DNA from: a virus | IMG/VR virus record: IMGVR_UViG_3300031951_000041 | Span: 53,857-117,856 of that record | Length of the DNA: 64,000 bases | Direction: 5' to 3' (one strand) | Shown here: one piece after another, positions 48,086-56,895 of the stretch | How positions within the stretch are numbered: the stretch's first letter is position 1 | Layout of the letters: each line of letters opens with the position of its first letter | Position numbers and translations under genes: made by a program | Notes under the pieces: generated by a model | Database searches by the model: none | What the model saw: the letters and a program-made list of their open reading frames with translations, nothing else | What the model was told of the DNA's origin: nothing

Positions 48086-49771
48086 ATGGCAATTAATTTT
48101 CTAAACCTTAGAGCATCGCTGGAAGAAAAAACATTAACACCAGCAGAAAAGAAAAAGCGCGAAGAAGTAGCTAAGGCTATTGAGCGTGAAAATCCAAACA
48201 TGCCTATGGGTATGAAAATGGCTATTGCTACAAAGACAGCCAAGCGTGTTGCAGAAGAGACAAAATATTATTCTTTAGTACATAAAGCTACTAATAAGGT
48301 TTTAAGTACCCATAAAGATCTAGAATCCGCTAAAGACGAACACCGAGGTATGGATCAAGGTGAGCGAGCTCACTATCGTATTGCCACGTCAACTAAAGAA
48401 CCAAAGACATGGAATATGAAAGAAGAGTTAGATGAATTAAATCAAATGACTCTCCAGCGTTATGCATCTAAAGCTTATAGAGTTGGTATGCAAGGTGGTC
48501 CTAAATCAGCTAAGCATTTAGCTGGTGCACAAAGAGCAAAAGAAAAATTAAAGTATGGTGATTATAGCGAAGAAGTTGAACAAGTTGACGAGTTAAAACA
48601 GTCTACTGTTAAAAGTTATATGAACAAATCTATTTCAGACTTTGGTCATCAAAACTTTATGAGCCGTGTTGGTAAAGGCTCCGATAAAGAAACTGCTACC
48701 AGAAAAGCCAAGAATAGATCCCTAGGTATCGAACGAGCAAATAAAAAAGTTGTCGGCGAAGATTTAGAACAAGTCGATGAAGTCTCTAAGAAGACAGCCT
48801 TAAGTTATATTCAAAAGAAAGTATCTCAGATTGCAAAACGGCCTGGTGAAGCTATGTTATATACCACCAAGATGACCGGTAAAGATTATTCGAATTTAAA
48901 AAAAGCATATAAGCGTGCTGGAGTTAAAGAAGAATTTGAAATTTCTGAAGCTTATACTGAAGACGATATTGCCAATGGTGGTACAGTCATATACAAGCAC
49001 CAAGGCAAACATTATATGAGCAAAGTTTCTCATAAAACAGGTGGTGGTGCCGGCACCAAAATTCATACTACATCATCCTTAGGTCATGTAGTACCTTTAC
49101 ATAACGTAGTTTCCACAGACGCTTCAGATTGGAACACTTATAAAAACAGACCTGTTAAAGAAGAATTTGAACTTGACGAAGCCAGTCAGTTTCCATCTAA
49201 AGAGCATGCTATTAAATATGCTAAAGAAAAAGTAAAGACACATAAGGACTCCGACGATGGCATTGAAGTATATTCTATGCCTAGTGGTGGAGCTAGAGTA
49301 GTACATACTATGAATAGTCAAGGCCGTCAACAGGTATTAAAAGGTGGCGGTAAAAAAGTAACTACAGTTACACGCGAACAAGTTGAGTTAGATGAAGCTG
49401 GACCTTTTTCTTATGGTATGAAGCCTCCTAGAAAAGGTACCATAGCTTATAATGCTATGATGAAGCGTAAAGAGCAAGAAAAAGGTAAACAACCTATTGA
49501 ACCAAAAGATCAAATGGTTGGTATAGCTAAAAAATTAACTAAAGAAGAAGACACTCACTATTGTGCCAAGCATGTATACTCAGAGCTGTTTGGTGAAGGT
49601 CAAGTTGTTGAAGGTGATCATGCTGAGCCAAATGAAGACGGTCACGTAGAGTGGTACAACGTACAATTCGAACATGGTATTGAAAAAGTATTTACTGAAG
49701 ATATCGAAATTATGATGGCAGAATATCATGCTAATCATAAACGCAAAAAGAGAATGACAAATGGCAGATAA
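48086..49771 (+). CDS. 68: Modular prohead core / internal head protein (gp68-like position)
   Basis: 561 residues, far longer than T4 gp68 (141). The start has LTPAEKKKREEVAKAIEREN and AIATKTAKRVAEE, seen in core proteins of related phages. Three copies of a helical motif follow: EELDELNQMTLQRYASKAY (113-131), VEQVDELKQSTVKSYMNKSI (164-183) and LEQVDEVSKKTALSYIQKKV (227-246). Three sites match the T4 prohead protease rule (L/I)-x-E before A: EISE288-A, ELDE365-A and ELDE437-A, separating beta-rich modules. The end has a CAKHVYSELFGEG / VEWYNVQFEHGIE domain. I infer a core polyprotein cut by gp21. It overlaps the next gene by 11 bases. Confidence 0.72.
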   Translation: MAINFLNLRASLEEKTLTPAEKKKREEVAKAIERENPNMPMGMKMAIATKTAKRVAEETKYYSLVHKATNKVLSTHKDLESAKDEHRGMDQGERAHYRIATSTKEPKTWNMKEELDELNQMTLQRYASKAYRVGMQGGPKSAKHLAGAQRAKEKLKYGDYSEEVEQVDELKQSTVKSYMNKSISDFGHQNFMSRVGKGSDKETATRKAKNRSLGIERANKKVVGEDLEQVDEVSKKTALSYIQKKVSQIAKRPGEAMLYTTKMTGKDYSNLKKAYKRAGVKEEFEISEAYTEDDIANGGTVIYKHQGKHYMSKVSHKTGGGAGTKIHTTSSLGHVVPLHNVVSTDASDWNTYKNRPVKEEFELDEASQFPSKEHAIKYAKEKVKTHKDSDDGIEVYSMPSGGARVVHTMNSQGRQQVLKGGGKKVTTVTREQVELDEAGPFSYGMKPPRKGTIAYNAMMKRKEQEKGKQPIEPKDQMVGIAKKLTKEEDTHYCAKHVYSELFGEGQVVEGDHAEPNEDGHVEWYNVQFEHGIEKVFTEDIEIMMAEYHANHKRKKRMTNGR

Positions 49772-50153
49772 ACATATTTTAAAAAATACTCGCAGACAAG
49801 CTGCGGTAAAAGTATCTGGCACCGGTAGTGCAACTATCAGTGTCCAAGAACTAGCGTATGGTGATCAAACTATCACTACAGCTAATCTTCAGTTAATGCT
49901 AACCGATGCGTCTTTTATGACATTAGCTAACGGTAATGTTACACGCAACGGTAACTTAATTTTAGTTATGCCAGCCGGTTCTGCTGATACTCTCACATTT
50001 ACAAATGACCTAGGGGTTCATCTTAACGAACAAGCAAATGCTAACGTTGTAGTTAACCTAGGTGCGTCTGAAGGTGTCGTTATTCTTCAATTCTCTAAGG
50101 GTGATGGATACAACGATCCTAACAGACAAAATCAAGGACCAGGCTCACTATGA
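49761..50153 (+). CDS. Unknown beta-rich protein in the prohead operon
   Basis: 130 residues, translationally linked to both neighbours (11-base overlap upstream, ATGA overlap with gp21). It reads KNTRRQAAVKVSGTGSATIS, VQELAYGDQTITTANLQLML and a C-terminal GVVILQFSKGDGYNDPNRQN. The fold looks like one beta-sandwich. Its place between core protein and protease suggests a head surface, decoration or vertex protein; not recognised further. Confidence 0.62.
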   Translation: MADKHILKNTRRQAAVKVSGTGSATISVQELAYGDQTITTANLQLMLTDASFMTLANGNVTRNGNLILVMPAGSADTLTFTNDLGVHLNEQANANVVVNLGASEGVVILQFSKGDGYNDPNRQNQGPGSL

Positions 50154-50797
50154 AACTAATTACTGAAACAGTTCAGGACGTTAAGTTCCTTACCGAAGCT
50201 AGAGAAGACGGTAGAAAGAATTTTTACATCGAAGGTATCTTCGGTCAGTCCGATAAAGAAAATAAAAACGGTAGAATCTATGGCTCTAACTTAATGGAGC
50301 GTGAGGTCGGTAAGTATCAAGACCTTATTAACGAAAGACGTTCATTAGGTGAATTAGGTCATCCTCCTAATCCTTCCGTTAATTTAGATAAAGTATCACA
50401 TTTAATTACCAAGTTAGAAATGAATGGTAAAGATGTGTATGGTAAGGCAAAAATTTTAGAAACTCCTATGGGTAATATTGCTCGTAATCTAATTGAGAAC
50501 GAGGTTCGTTTAGGAGTATCTACGCGTGGTCTGGGTTCATTAAAAGCTAATAAACAAGGCGTTAATGAAGTACAAGACGATTTTCATTTAGTTACAGTGG
50601 ATATCGTTGCTGATCCTTCTGCACCAGATGCTTTTGTACAAGGCATTATGGAGTCTGCAGAGTGGATTTTAGAAAACGGAGTTTGGAAAGCTGTACAAGT
50701 TGAACAAGCTCAGAAGGCGATTAAAAAGGCTTCAAAAACCGAATTAGCAGATACAAAATTGCGTGTTTTTGAATCATTTTTAAGAACTATCAAGTAA
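50150..50797 (+). CDS. 21: Prohead maturation protease gp21
   Basis: 215 residues against 212 in T4. A serine protease of the herpesvirus-assemblin-like S78/U9 type, with the catalytic His in LGELGHPPNPSVN (H71) and Ser in RLGVSTRGLGS (S124). Also FYIEGIFGQSDKENKNGRIY near the start and VDIVADPSAPDAFV. It cuts the core and capsid proteins during head maturation; candidate substrates here carry the (L/I)-x-E rule (gp23, gp68-like). Confidence 0.95.
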   Translation: MKLITETVQDVKFLTEAREDGRKNFYIEGIFGQSDKENKNGRIYGSNLMEREVGKYQDLINERRSLGELGHPPNPSVNLDKVSHLITKLEMNGKDVYGKAKILETPMGNIARNLIENEVRLGVSTRGLGSLKANKQGVNEVQDDFHLVTVDIVADPSAPDAFVQGIMESAEWILENGVWKAVQVEQAQKAIKKASKTELADTKLRVFESFLRTIK

Positions 50798-50805
50798 CTA
50801 ATCTT

Positions 50806-50813
50806 TATAAATA
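50806..50813 (+). promoter_or_regulatory. T4-type late promoter (TATAAATA) for scaffold gp22
   Basis: Exact TATAAATA in the 49-base gap after gp21, 33 bases before the gp22 ATG, with AGGAG in between. Confidence 0.72.
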
Positions 50814-50846
50814 TTAATTGTTAAAACAAACTCTTAGGAGATCAGG

Positions 50847-51950
50847 ATGTCAGTCGAAGCTAAAATTAAAGAATTGCTATCTCGTGCAAACGAGCAGAAG
50901 CAATTGACTGAAGAGTCTGCAGAAAACCTAAATGCAGCTGGCTATGGTGATGCCGGCAGCAAAGCAGCTAGTAGCGCGAAGAAAGACACTTCTAAAGCTG
51001 GTCAGGCTGCCATTGCTGGTGATACCACTCAACCTAAGCAAGGTTCATCTGAAGATCCTTCCATGGAAAAACTAGACGATTTAGAGCCAGGTAAAACTGC
51101 TTCTTCTAAAATGTCTAAAGAGCCAAACACTCTTAACACAAAGGGTGATGCTAAGTCTGTAAAGACTCAAGCAATGGAAGAAGAAGAACATGACGAAGAA
51201 GTTATCGTTGAAGAAGAGGAAGAAGCACTAGATGTTAGTGCTGAACTAAACTCTATCTTCGGTGAAGAACTATCAGAAGAATTTAAATCAAAAGCTACTT
51301 CTATTTTCGAAGCAGCAGTTATTGCAAGAGTTAATTCCGAAATGGATAAAGTAGTTGCAAAGCTAGAAGAGCAAGCAGCTGCTGAATTAGCAACATTTAA
51401 AGAGACAATCGTTGAGAAGGTTGACGGTTATCTTAATTATGTTGTTGAGCAATGGATGGAAGAAAACCAAGTTGCTATTGACTCTGGTTTAAGAACAGAG
51501 ATTGCTGAAGACTTTATTTCTGGTCTTAAGAACTTATTTGTTGAACATTACATCGAAGTACCTGAAGAGAAGTATGATGTGATGGATGAACTTCAGACTA
51601 AGACTGAAGAACTAGAAAGCAAGTTAAATGAATCTATTGATGCAAATATTGAGCTCGCAAAAGAATTAGAAGAACTAAAAGCTTCTAAGATTTTTGAAGA
51701 GCAAACCAAAGGTTTAGCCGACACTGAAGTTGCAAAACTTAAGAAGTTAGTGGAAGGTATTGACTTTGGTTCAGAAGATCTCTACCGTGAGAAAATTTCA
51801 GTTATTAAAGAAAATTATTTCCCTAAAGCTGCAAAGAATTCTCCAGAGAAAATGCTCGTTGAAGAAAGTGGTACAACACCTACTTTCAACAGTAACGATC
51901 CAATGGCTAAGTACGTTCAGAGCTTATCAAGAACCGTCAAGTCACGTTAA
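50847..51950 (+). CDS. 22: Prohead scaffold (core) protein gp22
   Basis: 367 residues versus 269 in T4. Start SVEAKIKELLSRANEQKQLT is typical. Residues about 35-105 are Ser/Lys/Gly-rich and disordered, then a Glu block (120-132), and residues 135-300 are long acidic helices (ELNSIFGEELSEEFKSKATS, ETIVEKVDGYLNYVVEQWME, coiled coil ELQTKTEELESKLNESIDAN). The C-terminal FNSNDPMAKYVQSLSRTVKS tail is the segment that contacts the shell in such scaffolds. It assembles inside the prohead and is degraded by gp21. Confidence 0.92.
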   Translation: MSVEAKIKELLSRANEQKQLTEESAENLNAAGYGDAGSKAASSAKKDTSKAGQAAIAGDTTQPKQGSSEDPSMEKLDDLEPGKTASSKMSKEPNTLNTKGDAKSVKTQAMEEEEHDEEVIVEEEEEALDVSAELNSIFGEELSEEFKSKATSIFEAAVIARVNSEMDKVVAKLEEQAAAELATFKETIVEKVDGYLNYVVEQWMEENQVAIDSGLRTEIAEDFISGLKNLFVEHYIEVPEEKYDVMDELQTKTEELESKLNESIDANIELAKELEELKASKIFEEQTKGLADTEVAKLKKLVEGIDFGSEDLYREKISVIKENYFPKAAKNSPEKMLVEESGTTPTFNSNDPMAKYVQSLSRTVKSR

Positions 51951-51952
51951 TT

Positions 51953-51960
51953 TATAAATA
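51953..51960 (+). promoter_or_regulatory. T4-type late promoter (TATAAATA) for major capsid gp23
   Basis: Exact TATAAATA three bases after the gp22 stop, 29 bases before the gp23 ATG, with AAAGGAG close to the start. Confidence 0.75.
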
Positions 51961-51989
51961 ATAAAACATTTCCATAAAAGGAGAAGGTA

Positions 51990-53321
51990 ATGTACCTATC
52001 AGAACAACTTCAGGAAAAGTGGGGCAAGATCCTAAACCACGAAGATCTTCCTGAAATTAAAGATCAATATAAGAAGTCGGTTACCGCCGTTCTTCTTGAA
52101 AACCAAGAGAAAGCTCTTCGTGAAGAGCGTGCAATGTTGCAAGAAGCAGCACCTGCAAACAACATTTCTGACACAGCTGGTATCGACAAGTATGACCCAA
52201 TTCTTATTGGTCTAGTTCGTCGTGCAATGCCTAACTTAATGGCATATGACATTTGCGGTGTTCAGCCAATGACTGGTCCTACAGGTCTAATTTTTGCAAT
52301 GCGTTCCGTATACGGTAACGTTCGTACAGATTCAGGTCTAACTGAAGCTCTATACAACGAAGCTGATACCGACTTCTCGTCTTCAGGTTACGATACAGCA
52401 TACGCTGGTACAGCTAAGAACGGTTCACACACTGGTTCAAACCCAGTTGATGGTTCTTACACAACTGGTGGTGGTATGACCACAGCTGAAGCAGAAGCTT
52501 TAGGTGATGCTTCTACTAACAACTTCGGTTCAATGGCATTTGCTATTGACAAGACAACTGTTACAGCTCGTTCACGTGCTCTAAAAGCTGAGTACACTCT
52601 AGAATTAGCACAAGACTTAAAAGCAGTTCATGGTCTTGACGCTGAGTCAGAGTTATCAAACATTCTTTCACAAGAAATTATGTTTGAAATCAACCGTGAA
52701 GTAGTTCGTACAATCTACAAAGTTGCTAAGCCAGGTTCACCTGCTACAGCAACAGCTGGTACCTTTAACCTAGATGTTGACTCAAATGGCCGTTGGTCTG
52801 TTGAGCGCTTCAAGGGTCTCTTATTCAACATCGAGCGTGATGCTAATCACATCGGTCAAGACACCCGTAGAGGGAAAGGTAACTTCATCGTATGTTCAGC
52901 TGACGTAGCTTCTGCATTGTCAATGGCTGGCGTACTTGACTACGCACCTGCTCTATCAACTAACTTAAACGTTGATGACACAGGTAACACTTTTGCTGGT
53001 ATCCTAAACGGTCGTTATCGTGTCTACATCGACCCATATTCAGCTAACCTAGGTGCTGCATCGCAGTTCTACGTTGTTGGTTATAAGGGTACTTCACCAT
53101 ATGACGCAGGTATGTTCTACTGCCCATATGTTCCTCTACAGATGGTTCGTGCAGTTGATCCTAGCAGCTTCCAGCCAAAGATTGGCTTCAAGACTCGTTA
53201 CGGTATGATTGCTAACCCATATGTAACAACTAACGCTAATAGTGCAGTTGCAGATACAGATACATTTACTGCAAACCGTAACCAGTACTATCGTCGTACT
53301 AAGGTTGTAAACTTAATGTAA
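51990..53321 (+). CDS. 23: Major capsid protein gp23
   Basis: 443 residues versus 521 in T4, HK97 fold. Conserved blocks are QEKWGKILNHEDLPEIKDQY, YDPILIGLVRRAMPNLMAYD, CGVQPMTGPTGLIFAMRSVY, EYTLELAQDLKAVHGLDAES, LSQEIMFEINREVVRTIY and MVRAVDPSSFQPKIGFKTRY. A maturation site LQE52-A53 matches the gp21 rule, so a 52-residue propeptide is predicted (65 in T4). No separate gp24 vertex gene follows. The codon choice is more C-rich than in the fibre genes, as expected for a highly expressed gene. Confidence 0.97.
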   Translation: MYLSEQLQEKWGKILNHEDLPEIKDQYKKSVTAVLLENQEKALREERAMLQEAAPANNISDTAGIDKYDPILIGLVRRAMPNLMAYDICGVQPMTGPTGLIFAMRSVYGNVRTDSGLTEALYNEADTDFSSSGYDTAYAGTAKNGSHTGSNPVDGSYTTGGGMTTAEAEALGDASTNNFGSMAFAIDKTTVTARSRALKAEYTLELAQDLKAVHGLDAESELSNILSQEIMFEINREVVRTIYKVAKPGSPATATAGTFNLDVDSNGRWSVERFKGLLFNIERDANHIGQDTRRGKGNFIVCSADVASALSMAGVLDYAPALSTNLNVDDTGNTFAGILNGRYRVYIDPYSANLGAASQFYVVGYKGTSPYDAGMFYCPYVPLQMVRAVDPSSFQPKIGFKTRYGMIANPYVTTNANSAVADTDTFTANRNQYYRRTKVVNLM

Positions 53322-53341
53322 TCTAGCTCTGCGGGGCTAGA
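53322..53341 (+). other. Hairpin directly after gp23
   Basis: TCTAGC pairs with GCTAGA across an 8-base loop (TCTGCGGG). It starts right after the stop codon and lacks a T-run. It may protect the 3' end of the gp23 message or assist the terminator at 53366. Confidence 0.4.
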
Positions 53342-53365
53342 AAGTAACCGACATAGATCGGGTTT

Positions 53366-53392
53366 AAGAGGGCCTTCGGGCCCTCTTTTTTT
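53366..53392 (+). terminator. Rho-independent terminator after the head operon
   Basis: GAGGGCC-TTCG-GGCCCTC is a perfect 7 bp G/C-rich stem with a stable TTCG tetraloop, extendable by flanking AA/TT pairs and followed by seven T residues. It ends the capsid transcript and separates the head cluster from the following genes. Confidence 0.92.
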
Positions 53393-53395
53393 ATG

Positions 53396-53403
53396 GATAA
53401 ATA
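53396..53403 (+). promoter_or_regulatory. T4-type late promoter (GATAAATA) after the terminator
   Basis: GATAAATA lies 4 bases after the terminator T-run and 32 bases before the ATG at 53436, which has a GGATGG ribosome site. It restarts late transcription for the tube-like gene. Confidence 0.55.
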
Positions 53404-53435
53404 TATAAAAGTACTAAAAAGGATGGATTTTTTTC

Positions 53436-54023
53436 ATGTTTACTACTAATATAGCAGAGTTAAAAGAGTCTATTAGTTCCGGTCCTCCGGTAGTATATAA
53501 TTACTTACGTCCTAATGCGTTTAGATTCGTAATTAAGGATTTACCCAGAGTGGCTTACACTTGTCAATCGGCTAATTTACCGCAACTGGCATTAGGTTCA
53601 GCAATTCAACCTACACCTTTTGTAGACGTTCCTGTTTTTGGTGATAAGTTAGGTTACGGTGATTTTGCTATTAGGTTCCTAATTGCAGAAGATATGTCAA
53701 ATTATCTGGAATTATTGGAATGGATGATTGCACTTGGCTTCCCTAACAACTATAATGATTATAGTGCATTTGTAGGTGAAAGGCTAAACCGTTTTCCATT
53801 TGTTTCAGCAGATGGTACTAGATCAACTGGAGGTATAGCTTATTCTGATGCAACGTTAACTATCTTAGATAGTAATAATATACCAAAAACAGAAATATTA
53901 TTTAAGGACACATTCCCAGTTTCAGTTGAAGCATTAGATTTTGATATAACGTCGAGTAGTGTAGAATATTTTGTAGGAATCGCTTCATTTAAATATACGA
54001 CATTTGAAGTGAAAACACTTTAA
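53436..54023 (+). CDS. Second tail-tube-like protein (gp19 paralogue)
   Basis: 195 residues: FTTNIAELKESISSGPPVVY, LRPNAFRFVIKDLPRVAYTC, QSANLPQLALG, GDKLGYGDFAIRFLIAEDM and SNYLELLEWMIALGFPNNY. This is the tube-fold pattern of gp19/gp48/gp54-like proteins, with a full-size domain and its own late promoter. Related phages carry such a gene close to gp23 (from memory). It may be the tube initiator (gp54 equivalent), since only one gp48/54 gene is found in the baseplate cluster. Confidence 0.72.
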   Translation: MFTTNIAELKESISSGPPVVYNYLRPNAFRFVIKDLPRVAYTCQSANLPQLALGSAIQPTPFVDVPVFGDKLGYGDFAIRFLIAEDMSNYLELLEWMIALGFPNNYNDYSAFVGERLNRFPFVSADGTRSTGGIAYSDATLTILDSNNIPKTEILFKDTFPVSVEALDFDITSSSVEYFVGIASFKYTTFEVKTL

Positions 54024-54041
54024 TTTTTTATTGGAGTTATT

Positions 54042-54953
54042 ATGGAAGTAGAAAATATGAGTAAGAATCAAAGACAAATTCAGATCAACGTTGAAGAATT
54101 GCGTAAGAATAAATTCTTCATCGCCACTCCTTGTTATGGTGGTCAGTTAAACGAACCGTACTTCCGTTCTGTCATCAAGATGATGACATTCTTTAATCAG
54201 CATCAAGTACCTCTAGCATTTGGTACTATTGCTAACGAATCGCTAGTAACACGCGCACGTAATGTGCTAGTAGCTTACTTCCTTAACTCCGATTATACAC
54301 ATCTACTCTTCATCGATGCTGATATTGAGTTTCAAGTAGAAGATGTTCTTAAACTATACTACCATGATAGAGATGTAGTGGTTGGTGCTTATCCTAAAAA
54401 GGGTGTTGCATGGCAGCGTATTAAAGAAACCATGCAGGATAGTAATTTTAAAGACAAGCAATTGTCTGATAAAGAGATTGCTGCCTTTGGTTCTGACTAT
54501 GCTATTAACTTCAAGTTTGTAGATAAAGAGGCAAAGTCTGTTGCTGTAGATCGTGGAGTAATTAAACTACATGATGCAGGGACCGGCTTTATGATGATTA
54601 AGAGAGACGCAATTCTTAAAATGATCAAAGCCTATCCTGAGCTAAGATACAACAACGATGTTGCTCTAGGTAATACTGATCTAGGTGATAATTTCTATGC
54701 CTTATTCGATACTATGATCGATCCTATTGATCGTCGTTATCTATCAGAAGATTATACCTTCTGTCGTCGTTGGCAAGAACTAGGTGGTGATATCTGGCTT
54801 GACCCTTCTATCTCGCTTAACCACTATGGTCACTTCTGCTTCCAGGGTAATCCTCAGGCTATCATTCAATTCGGGCCTCCTATTGAGACAACACAACCTG
54901 TTCGTCAAGATATTAAGACCATTGACCTCCCTGACGAGCTAGAGCGCGCTTAA
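54042..54953 (+). CDS. Glycosyltransferase-like protein (GT-A fold)
   Basis: 303 residues, ATG behind TTGGAG. FFIATPCYGGQLNEPYFRSV, then ANESLVTRARNVLVAYFLNS and HLLFIDADIEFQVEDVLKL (D-A-D at 92-94, the metal/nucleotide-sugar motif), VVGAYPKKGVAWQRIKE and the acceptor-side LHDAGTGFMMIKRDAILKM and YLSEDYTFCRRWQELGGDIW. These form the GT-A pattern of glycosyltransferases common in T4-like cyanophages. Acceptor unknown: virion protein, DNA or host surface. Lying between capsid/tube genes and uvsY, it gives no strong hint. Confidence 0.72.
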   Translation: MEVENMSKNQRQIQINVEELRKNKFFIATPCYGGQLNEPYFRSVIKMMTFFNQHQVPLAFGTIANESLVTRARNVLVAYFLNSDYTHLLFIDADIEFQVEDVLKLYYHDRDVVVGAYPKKGVAWQRIKETMQDSNFKDKQLSDKEIAAFGSDYAINFKFVDKEAKSVAVDRGVIKLHDAGTGFMMIKRDAILKMIKAYPELRYNNDVALGNTDLGDNFYALFDTMIDPIDRRYLSEDYTFCRRWQELGGDIWLDPSISLNHYGHFCFQGNPQAIIQFGPPIETTQPVRQDIKTIDLPDELERA

Positions 54954-54967
54954 TAACACCTTATATT

Positions 54968-55408
54968 ATGAAATTAAGTGAATTACAAGAAGAGTGGAAA
55001 AGGGACTCTGTTATAGATGAACTTAATCTAGGTAGAGAATCTACTAAGGTTCCCACTCTTCACTCCAAATATATTACCTTTCTATCTAATGCGAAATTAA
55101 AACTTCGCAAAGCTGAGTCAGAGTATTATAATACCCGAAGAATGAAGTATCGTTATTATCGAGGTGAGCTATCGCAGGAAGAACTCATCCAGTATGGTTG
55201 GGAACAGTGGCAAGGTAATAAACCACTTAAAAACGAGATGGACGAGTTTCTTAACTGTGATAAAGATCTTATAGAATTTGAAGATAAAATAGAATACTTT
55301 AGAACTATAGTGTATACGTTAGAACAAATTATTCGTTCACTTAACTCTAGAACTTGGGATATAAAATCGGCTATAGAATGGCATAAGTTTTCTAATGGTA
55401 TGATTTAA
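54968..55408 (+). CDS. uvsY: UvsY recombination mediator
   Basis: 146 residues (T4 UvsY 137). Conserved start LSELQEEWKRDSVIDELNL, then STKVPTLHSKYITFLSNAKL, LRKAESEYYNTRRMKYRYYR and the C-terminal RTIVYTLEQIIRSLNSRTW, DIKSAIEWHKFSNGMI. UvsY loads the UvsX recombinase on gp32-coated single strands. Its stop overlaps the uvsW start (TAATG), so the two recombination genes are co-expressed. Confidence 0.92.
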   Translation: MKLSELQEEWKRDSVIDELNLGRESTKVPTLHSKYITFLSNAKLKLRKAESEYYNTRRMKYRYYRGELSQEELIQYGWEQWQGNKPLKNEMDEFLNCDKDLIEFEDKIEYFRTIVYTLEQIIRSLNSRTWDIKSAIEWHKFSNGMI

Positions 55409-56895
55409 TGTCGGTAATCAAATTAATAAAGAAAAATGATGTATACTTAAGTGTGCATACAGATCCTTCTACATCACAGGAGATATCTGATCATTTTACT
55501 TTTGAAGTACCTGGCGCTAAATTCAGTCCATTATACAGAAACAAGATGTGGGATGGAAAGATAAGATTATTTTCTATGCTAACTCGAGAGTTATATGTTG
55601 GGTTAAAATCTTATCTAGAGCATTTCGCGCAAGTAAACGGTTATACTGTAGATAACTCTGAATATGTAGAGACAAGCGATAGTGTTACATACGAGATAGT
55701 TGAAAAGTTTTGTAAAGAGTTAGATTTATCTTTACCTGGCAATGAGACTATTCGAGACTATCAAATCGACGCAGTATTCAGAGCTATACAAGACGGAAGA
55801 CGTTTACTCCTATCACCTACCGGGTCAGGTAAATCTCTAATCATATATTGTCTTCTTAGATGGAATGAGTTGTTTAAAAGAAAGCAGCTCATTTTAGTTC
55901 CTACTACATCTCTAGTTGAACAGATGTATTCAGACTTTCAATCCTATTCAAAGAATAACGAATGGAAAGTATCTAGACATTGTGCAAAGATATATTCAGG
56001 GTTTGAGAAGTCTAATGAATCAGAGATAGTTATATCTACTTGGCAGTCAGTATATGAACTTCCTAAGCAATTCTTTGCCCCATTTCAAGTAGTCTATGGT
56101 GACGAAGCACATACATTCAAGGCTAAGTCGTTAACTAGTATTATGCATAAGATGGTTAACTCCCCTTATAGAGTTGGAACTACAGGTACACTAGACGGCA
56201 CAAAGACACACAAGTTAGTTCTAGAAGGCTTGTTTGGACCGGTATATAAGGTCACAACAACTAAAGAGCTCATGGATCGTGAGCAATTGGCAGAACTAAA
56301 AATCAAAGGTATTGTTTTACAGTATGAAGATAGTATAAGAAAACAATGCAAAGAATATACTTATGCAGAGGAAATGGAGTTTTTATGCACGTTTCCCCCT
56401 AGAAATAAGTTTATTCGCAACCTAGCTTTAGCACAGACAGGAAACACACTAGTACTATATCAATTCGTAGAAAAACACGGTAAAATACTGAATGATTTAA
56501 TTCAAGCAAAAGCTCAAGATAGAAAAGTATTTTTTGTCCATGGTGGTGTAGAGACTCAAATTAGAGAAGATATTAGGAAGATTACAGAAGAGGAAACAGA
56601 TGCTATTATTGTAGCTTCTTACGGTACATTTTCCACAGGGATAAATATAAGAAACCTACACAATGTTATATTTGCATCACCTACCAAGTCAAGAATTCGA
56701 AATCTTCAATCTATAGGTAGAGGATTAAGAAAAAGTGATACTAAGAATACCTGTACACTCTTCGACATTGGTGATGATTTAACCTGGAAGACAAGGAAGA
56801 ATTATACTCTACTACATATGATTGAAAGAGTCAAGATTTACAATGATGAGCATTTTGAGTATAAACTTATAAAGGTAGATATTAATGCAATGTAA
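55408..56895 (+). CDS. uvsW: UvsW recombination DNA/RNA helicase
   Basis: 495 residues, near T4 UvsW (about 500). Superfamily 2: Q/motif I LLLSPTGSGKSLIIYCLL (GSGKS 139-143), motif II GDEAH (231-235), motif III GTTGTL, motif V YGTFSTGINIRNLHNVIF and motif VI QSIGRGLRKS. The N-terminal 100 residues match the UvsW substrate domain (HFTFEVPGAKFSPLYRNKMW). It unwinds R-loops and branched DNA and shifts origin use to recombination-dependent replication. The stop overlaps the next gene. Confidence 0.95.
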   Translation: MSVIKLIKKNDVYLSVHTDPSTSQEISDHFTFEVPGAKFSPLYRNKMWDGKIRLFSMLTRELYVGLKSYLEHFAQVNGYTVDNSEYVETSDSVTYEIVEKFCKELDLSLPGNETIRDYQIDAVFRAIQDGRRLLLSPTGSGKSLIIYCLLRWNELFKRKQLILVPTTSLVEQMYSDFQSYSKNNEWKVSRHCAKIYSGFEKSNESEIVISTWQSVYELPKQFFAPFQVVYGDEAHTFKAKSLTSIMHKMVNSPYRVGTTGTLDGTKTHKLVLEGLFGPVYKVTTTKELMDREQLAELKIKGIVLQYEDSIRKQCKEYTYAEEMEFLCTFPPRNKFIRNLALAQTGNTLVLYQFVEKHGKILNDLIQAKAQDRKVFFVHGGVETQIREDIRKITEEETDAIIVASYGTFSTGINIRNLHNVIFASPTKSRIRNLQSIGRGLRKSDTKNTCTLFDIGDDLTWKTRKNYTLLHMIERVKIYNDEHFEYKLIKVDINAM

